A DNA stretch of 46,124 bases from an uncultured Acidobacteriota bacterium (GTDB lineage: Bacteria; Acidobacteriota; UBA6911; CAINFC01), in NCBI GenBank assembly GCA_903847975.1, contig CAINFC010000046.1, positions 1 to 46,124 of the forward strand, written 5' to 3'. Made by a program: the position numbers and the translations under genes. Below the pieces are notes generated by a model, which was given only the letters and a program-made list of their open reading frames with translations, was not told the DNA's origin and did not search any database. Of this stretch, positions 43,251 through 46,124 are shown piece by piece; positions within the stretch are counted from its first letter, which is position 1, and the number at the start of each line of letters is the position of its first letter.

Positions 43251-43327
43251 CGACCATTCATATTTCCAACTCCATATCTGTTATTATATCAGCACATTAT
43301 GGATTTTTCAAAAATTATTCATCCGGC

Positions 43328-43347
43328 AATGCCGACCCAATGCCGAC
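43328..43347 (+). repeat. Tandem 9-bp repeat abutting the integrase stop
   Basis: AATGCCGAC occurs at 43328-43336 and 43339-43347, an 11-base period (one helical turn), between the attachment fragment and the integrase stop. This placement suits integrase arm-type or directionality-factor sites. Confidence 0.45.
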
Positions 43348-44421
43348 TTATTCCGGGAAAAGTTTTTTGCTCAAATTCTCGACCGCTGCCTTCTTGTGCG
43401 CCCTGGACAGGTGCGAATACCTGGAGGTCATTGAGGGGGATTTATGTCGCAGCTGGTCCTGAACGGTTCTCAAATCGGACCCGGTCATGATCAGCCACGA
43501 GGCGCAGGTGTGCCGGAGGTCATGAAAGTGGAAATCCTTGATGCCTGATTTTCTCAGGGCATTTTTCCATTGCCGTTTTATATCCATCGGCTTTCCGGTT
43601 TTTCCTGGAAAAAGGAGCGGGCCGCTACGGTTAGCCATGACCTTTTTTAAGATGTCGACGGCACGATCCGGGAGGGTTACCGCTTCCGGCTCGCCGCTCT
43701 TCGGGTCGGGGAGGAGCAGGATCTTTTCTTTTAAGAGCACCTGGTCTTTGCGCAGTCCGAGGATCTCGCTTTTCCTCATGCCGGTTAAAATGGCCAGCTC
43801 CACAATGGGCCTGATCGCAGGGGCACAAGCATTCAGCAGTCGCTCGACTTCCCCTTGCTCCAGGAAGCGATTGCGTCCGGGGCCTTCTTTGCTGGGTCTG
43901 ATTCCCAGCACCGGATTCGCCGAAATCTCTTCTTTTTCAACGGCGAGCTGAAACATCCTTCGTAAAACACCCAGCATCCGGTTGACCGCTACGGCGCCGC
44001 CTTTCTCGGAATGGGAAGTCGGGGTGTAGTTGTCCTTCCAGGCCTGAATGCTCTTCTTGTTGATGTTCTTCAGGTTGGTATCCTTGCCGAAGTGCCCTTC
44101 CAGTATCGACACCATGGAGCGGACATTTTGGATGGACTTCAGCCGGTTCTTCTCGCAGTGTGCCAAATACTCCGAGCACAGCTTCCCGAAGGTCCATTTC
44201 GGGTCTTTAGGCTTATCCAGAAAGCGGCCCTCATCGATATCCTTTTGCGCCTTCCGGAGGGCGGCCTGGGCCATTTCCAGAGTGGAGCAGGTCTCCCAGA
44301 TGTAAATGCCCCGGTACCTGGTGTCGACCGCCCACCGGTTTCCGCGCCTGCGGATGCCCCGGTGCCGGATCGGTTTGCGCGACTTGATTCTGGCGGTTGG
44401 GATTGGTTCCTTTTCGGTCAT
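43348..44421 (-). CDS. Tyrosine recombinase / phage-type integrase
   Basis: Site-specific recombinase, 357 residues, likely moving the island at tRNA-Lys. An N-terminal arm-binding region (about 1-70) precedes the SAM-like core-binding domain (about 75-165; TFGKLCSEYLAHCEKNRLKS, VNRMLGVLRRMFQLAVEKEEI). In the catalytic domain R216 (TGMRKSE), K241 (PKSGEPE), H300 and R303 (HFHDLRHTCASW), H326 (LRHKS) and the nucleophile Y335 (SRYSHLS) are all present. The gene is intact, so the element may still be mobile. It is divergent from hsdM with 106 bp between. Its N-terminal part is repeated as a pseudogene at 39956-40136. Confidence 0.95.
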   Translation of the reverse strand: MTEKEPIPTARIKSRKPIRHRGIRRRGNRWAVDTRYRGIYIWETCSTLEMAQAALRKAQKDIDEGRFLDKPKDPKWTFGKLCSEYLAHCEKNRLKSIQNVRSMVSILEGHFGKDTNLKNINKKSIQAWKDNYTPTSHSEKGGAVAVNRMLGVLRRMFQLAVEKEEISANPVLGIRPSKEGPGRNRFLEQGEVERLLNACAPAIRPIVELAILTGMRKSEILGLRKDQVLLKEKILLLPDPKSGEPEAVTLPDRAVDILKKVMANRSGPLLFPGKTGKPMDIKRQWKNALRKSGIKDFHFHDLRHTCASWLIMTGSDLRTVQDQLRHKSPSMTSRYSHLSRAHKKAAVENLSKKLFPE

Positions 44422-44469
44422 CCTGTGATTTTATTACAATTTTCTATTTTGCAAAGACAGCATCGCTCA

Positions 44470-44499
44470 TTGACCCGCCTAAGGGCCGGCCGGTAGAAT
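44470..44499 (+). promoter_or_regulatory. hsdM promoter, right copy
   Basis: TTGACC (44470-44475), 18-base spacer, TAGAAT (44494-44499); the same layout as the left copy, which supports it as a real promoter. Confidence 0.6.
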
Positions 44500-44527
44500 A
44501 GCAGCATTATAGATATTTGGAAAAATT

Positions 44528-46015
44528 ATGGCCGATCCCAATCTCTCTTCGTTCATCTGGTCGGTGGCCGATCTGCTGCGCGGCGACTACAAGCAGTCCG
44601 AATACGGCAAGGTCATCCTGCCCTTCACCGTGCTGCGTCGGCTGGACTGCGTGCTGGAACCCACCAAGGCGGCGGTGCTGGCGGAGAAGAAGATCCGTGA
44701 GACGGCCGGGATCAACCCCGAACCGTTCCTGCTGAAAAAATCAGGGCAGCTCTTTTTCAACACCTCGCCGCTCGATTTGAAGAAGCTCATGGGCGACCAG
44801 GACCACATCGGCGAGAACCTCCGCGCCTATATGCAGGGCTTCTCCCCGGCGGTGCGCGATATTTTCGAGCGATTCGATTTTCACACCCAGATCGACCGGC
44901 TGGCCAAGGCCGGGCTTCTCTACCTGGTCACTGAGAAATTCGCCGGCATCGACCTGCACCCCGATGCGGTCAGCAACAGCCAGATGGGCCTGATCTTCGA
45001 GGAGCTGATCCGCAAGTTCGCCGAGCTTTCCAACGAAACCGCCGGGGAGCACTTCACCCCGCGGGACGTCATCCGGCTGATGGTCAACCTGATCCTGATC
45101 GAGGATGACGAAATCCTAACCCGGCCGGGGGTGGTCCGCTCGCTCTACGACCCGACGGCGGGAACCGGGGGCATGCTCAGTCTGACGGAAGAGCATCTGG
45201 CGGCCATGAACCCCAACGCCCGGCTGGTGCTTTACGGGCAGGAGCTGAACCCCGAGTCCTACGCCATCTGCAAGGCGGACATGCTCATCAAGGGGCAGGA
45301 CATCGCCAACATCATCTTCGGCAACACCCTATCGGCCGACGGGCTGCCCGGCAAGCGCTTCGACTACATGCTTTCCAATCCCCCCTTCGGGGTGGAGTGG
45401 AAGAAAATCGAGCGCGATATCCGCAAGGAGGCCGAGGAGAAGGGCTACAGCGGGCGCTTCGGGCCCGGACTGCCGCGGGTCAGCGACGGCTCGCTCTTGT
45501 TTCTGCTGCACCTGGTCTCCAAGATGCGGCCGGCCAAGGACGGCGGCAGCCGCTTCGGGATCGTGCTGAACGGCTCGCCTCTTTTTACCGGCGGGGCCGG
45601 CTCCGGGGAAAGCGAGATCCGCCGCTATGTGCTGGAAAACGACCTGGTCGAGGCCATCATCGGGCTGCCGACGGACATGTTCTACAACACTGGCATCAGC
45701 ACCTACGTCTGGATCGTCACCAACCGCAAGAGCCCGGTGCGCCGGGGGAAGGTGCAGCTCATCGACGCCGGCGGCTTCTGGCAGAAGATGCGCAAAAGCC
45801 TGGGCAGCAAGCGCAAGGAGCTCAGCGCGGAACAGATCGAGGACATCACCCGCATCTTCGGGGAGTTTGGCGAAGTAACCCGCGACGGGGTGCCCGTCTG
45901 CCGGATTTTCCGCAACGAGGATTTCGGCTACCGCACCATCACCGTGGAGCGGCCGGAGCGGGACGAAAAAGGAAACATGGTGTTATATGACCGCGCATAT
46001 ATAAGAGGACAATAA
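44528..46015 (+). CDS. hsdM: Type I restriction-modification methyltransferase subunit HsdM, C-terminally truncated
   Basis: N6-adenine methyltransferase subunit, 495 residues. The N-terminal helical domain ([15 protein letters not shown] to about 165) is followed by the Rossmann methylase domain with [15 protein letters not shown]-binding DPTAGTGGM (208-216), [12 protein letters not shown] and catalytic NPPF (284-287). It follows the family normally as far as [22 protein letters not shown], then ends in [12 protein letters not shown]. Intact HsdM proteins continue for a further C-terminal helical region that contacts HsdS; the left copy retains some of this. The truncation coincides with AT-rich DNA from about 45982. 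The catalytic core is intact, but assembly with HsdS is doubtful. Confidence 0.9.
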   Translation: MADPNLSSFIWSVADLLRGDYKQSEYGKVILPFTVLRRLDCVLEPTKAAVLAEKKIRETAGINPEPFLLKKSGQLFFNTSPLDLKKLMGDQDHIGENLRAYMQGFSPAVRDIFERFDFHTQIDRLAKAGLLYLVTEKFAGIDLHPDAVSNSQMGLIFEELIRKFAELSNETAGEHFTPRDVIRLMVNLILIEDDEILTRPGVVRSLYDPTAGTGGMLSLTEEHLAAMNPNARLVLYGQELNPESYAICKADMLIKGQDIANIIFGNTLSADGLPGKRFDYMLSNPPFGVEWKKIERDIRKEAEEKGYSGRFGPGLPRVSDGSLLFLLHLVSKMRPAKDGGSRFGIVLNGSPLFTGGAGSGESEIRRYVLENDLVEAIIGLPTDMFYNTGISTYVWIVTNRKSPVRRGKVQLIDAGGFWQKMRKSLGSKRKELSAEQIEDITRIFGEFGEVTRDGVPVCRIFRNEDFGYRTITVERPERDEKGNMVLYDRAYIRGQ

Positions 46016-46124
46016 CGCTTATAACCCTTGTGCCATAACTGGCTCTCGCCAGATAAAACTACTATTTATTCTCAAAAGGTTGATTTTACTACTTGTTTCA
46101 ATGAATTCCCCCAGGTTATAATAC
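45982..46124. other. AT-rich sequence interrupting hsdM, probable insertion boundary
   Basis: Composition drops sharply from GC-rich hsdM to AT-rich DNA. A perfect stem-loop CTGGC-TCTC-GCCAG lies at 46039-46052. TTATAACC (46019-46026) and GGTTATAA (46114-46121) form an inverted pair. The remainder is outside the window, so the element cannot be named; an insertion sequence or small non-autonomous element is possible. Confidence 0.5.

Overview
The window looks like a chromosomal stretch of an Acidobacteriota bacterium. The evidence is two large Oar-type TonB-dependent receptors (carboxypeptidase-regulatory-like domain plus plug and barrel), a Tat-type sulfatase, many secreted glycan-active proteins and high GC. 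The phylum is inferred from gene style, not from a marker gene, so it is provisional.

Layout. (1) 1-3320, minus: a TonB-dependent receptor running off the left edge. (2) 3507-6982, plus: a decayed block with a receptor pseudogene, an intact sulfatase, a small leader-like ORF, an aldolase pseudogene with its middle deleted, and a 99-bp scrap of a transketolase subunit. These scraps are relatives of genes at 20955-31658. (3) 7017-9951, minus: a small membrane protein and a GH95-like glycosidase. (4) 10813-33578, plus: a large glycan/deoxy-sugar utilisation locus. It holds an IclR regulator, a LamG protein, a BNR/Asp-box sialidase-like protein, a GH2 glycosidase, a fuconolactonase-like amidohydrolase, an SSS symporter, an aldo/keto reductase, a DHDPS-type aldolase, a TonB receptor, an FGE-like/PA14-like/sialidase/MORN fusion, a second SSS symporter, a split transketolase and a Tat-exported TIM-barrel hydrolase. 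(5) 34329-39894: a heavy-metal RND efflux remnant fused to a truncated adaptor, DUF3788- and DUF6191-like genes, a Cys-repeat secreted protein and a small unknown. (6) 39956-46124: mobile DNA. Two copies of an integrase/hsdM module surround a MazEF-type toxin-antitoxin pair and a tRNA-Lys 3' fragment that looks like an attachment site.

How the genes may work together. GH95 enzymes usually release alpha-L-fucose or L-galactose. An AKR sugar dehydrogenase, a COG3618 lactonase and a pyruvate-type aldolase are three of the four steps of non-phosphorylative L-fucose (or L-rhamnose-like) breakdown; the sugar-acid dehydratase is not in the window. The TonB receptor and two sodium symporters would supply uptake, and the IclR protein is the obvious local regulator. 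The split transketolase is unexpected in such a route and hints at a variant pathway, as seen for other unusual sugars (apiose, sulfoquinovose) where two-subunit transketolases are known.

The mobile region is best read as two related tRNA-Lys islands in tandem. The left one is wrecked (frameshifts, a stop, a 219-bp deletion, loss of hsdS and most of hsdR, a REP-type transposase fragment with REP-like palindromes). The right one has an intact integrase, but its hsdM loses its C-terminus to AT-rich sequence at the window edge.
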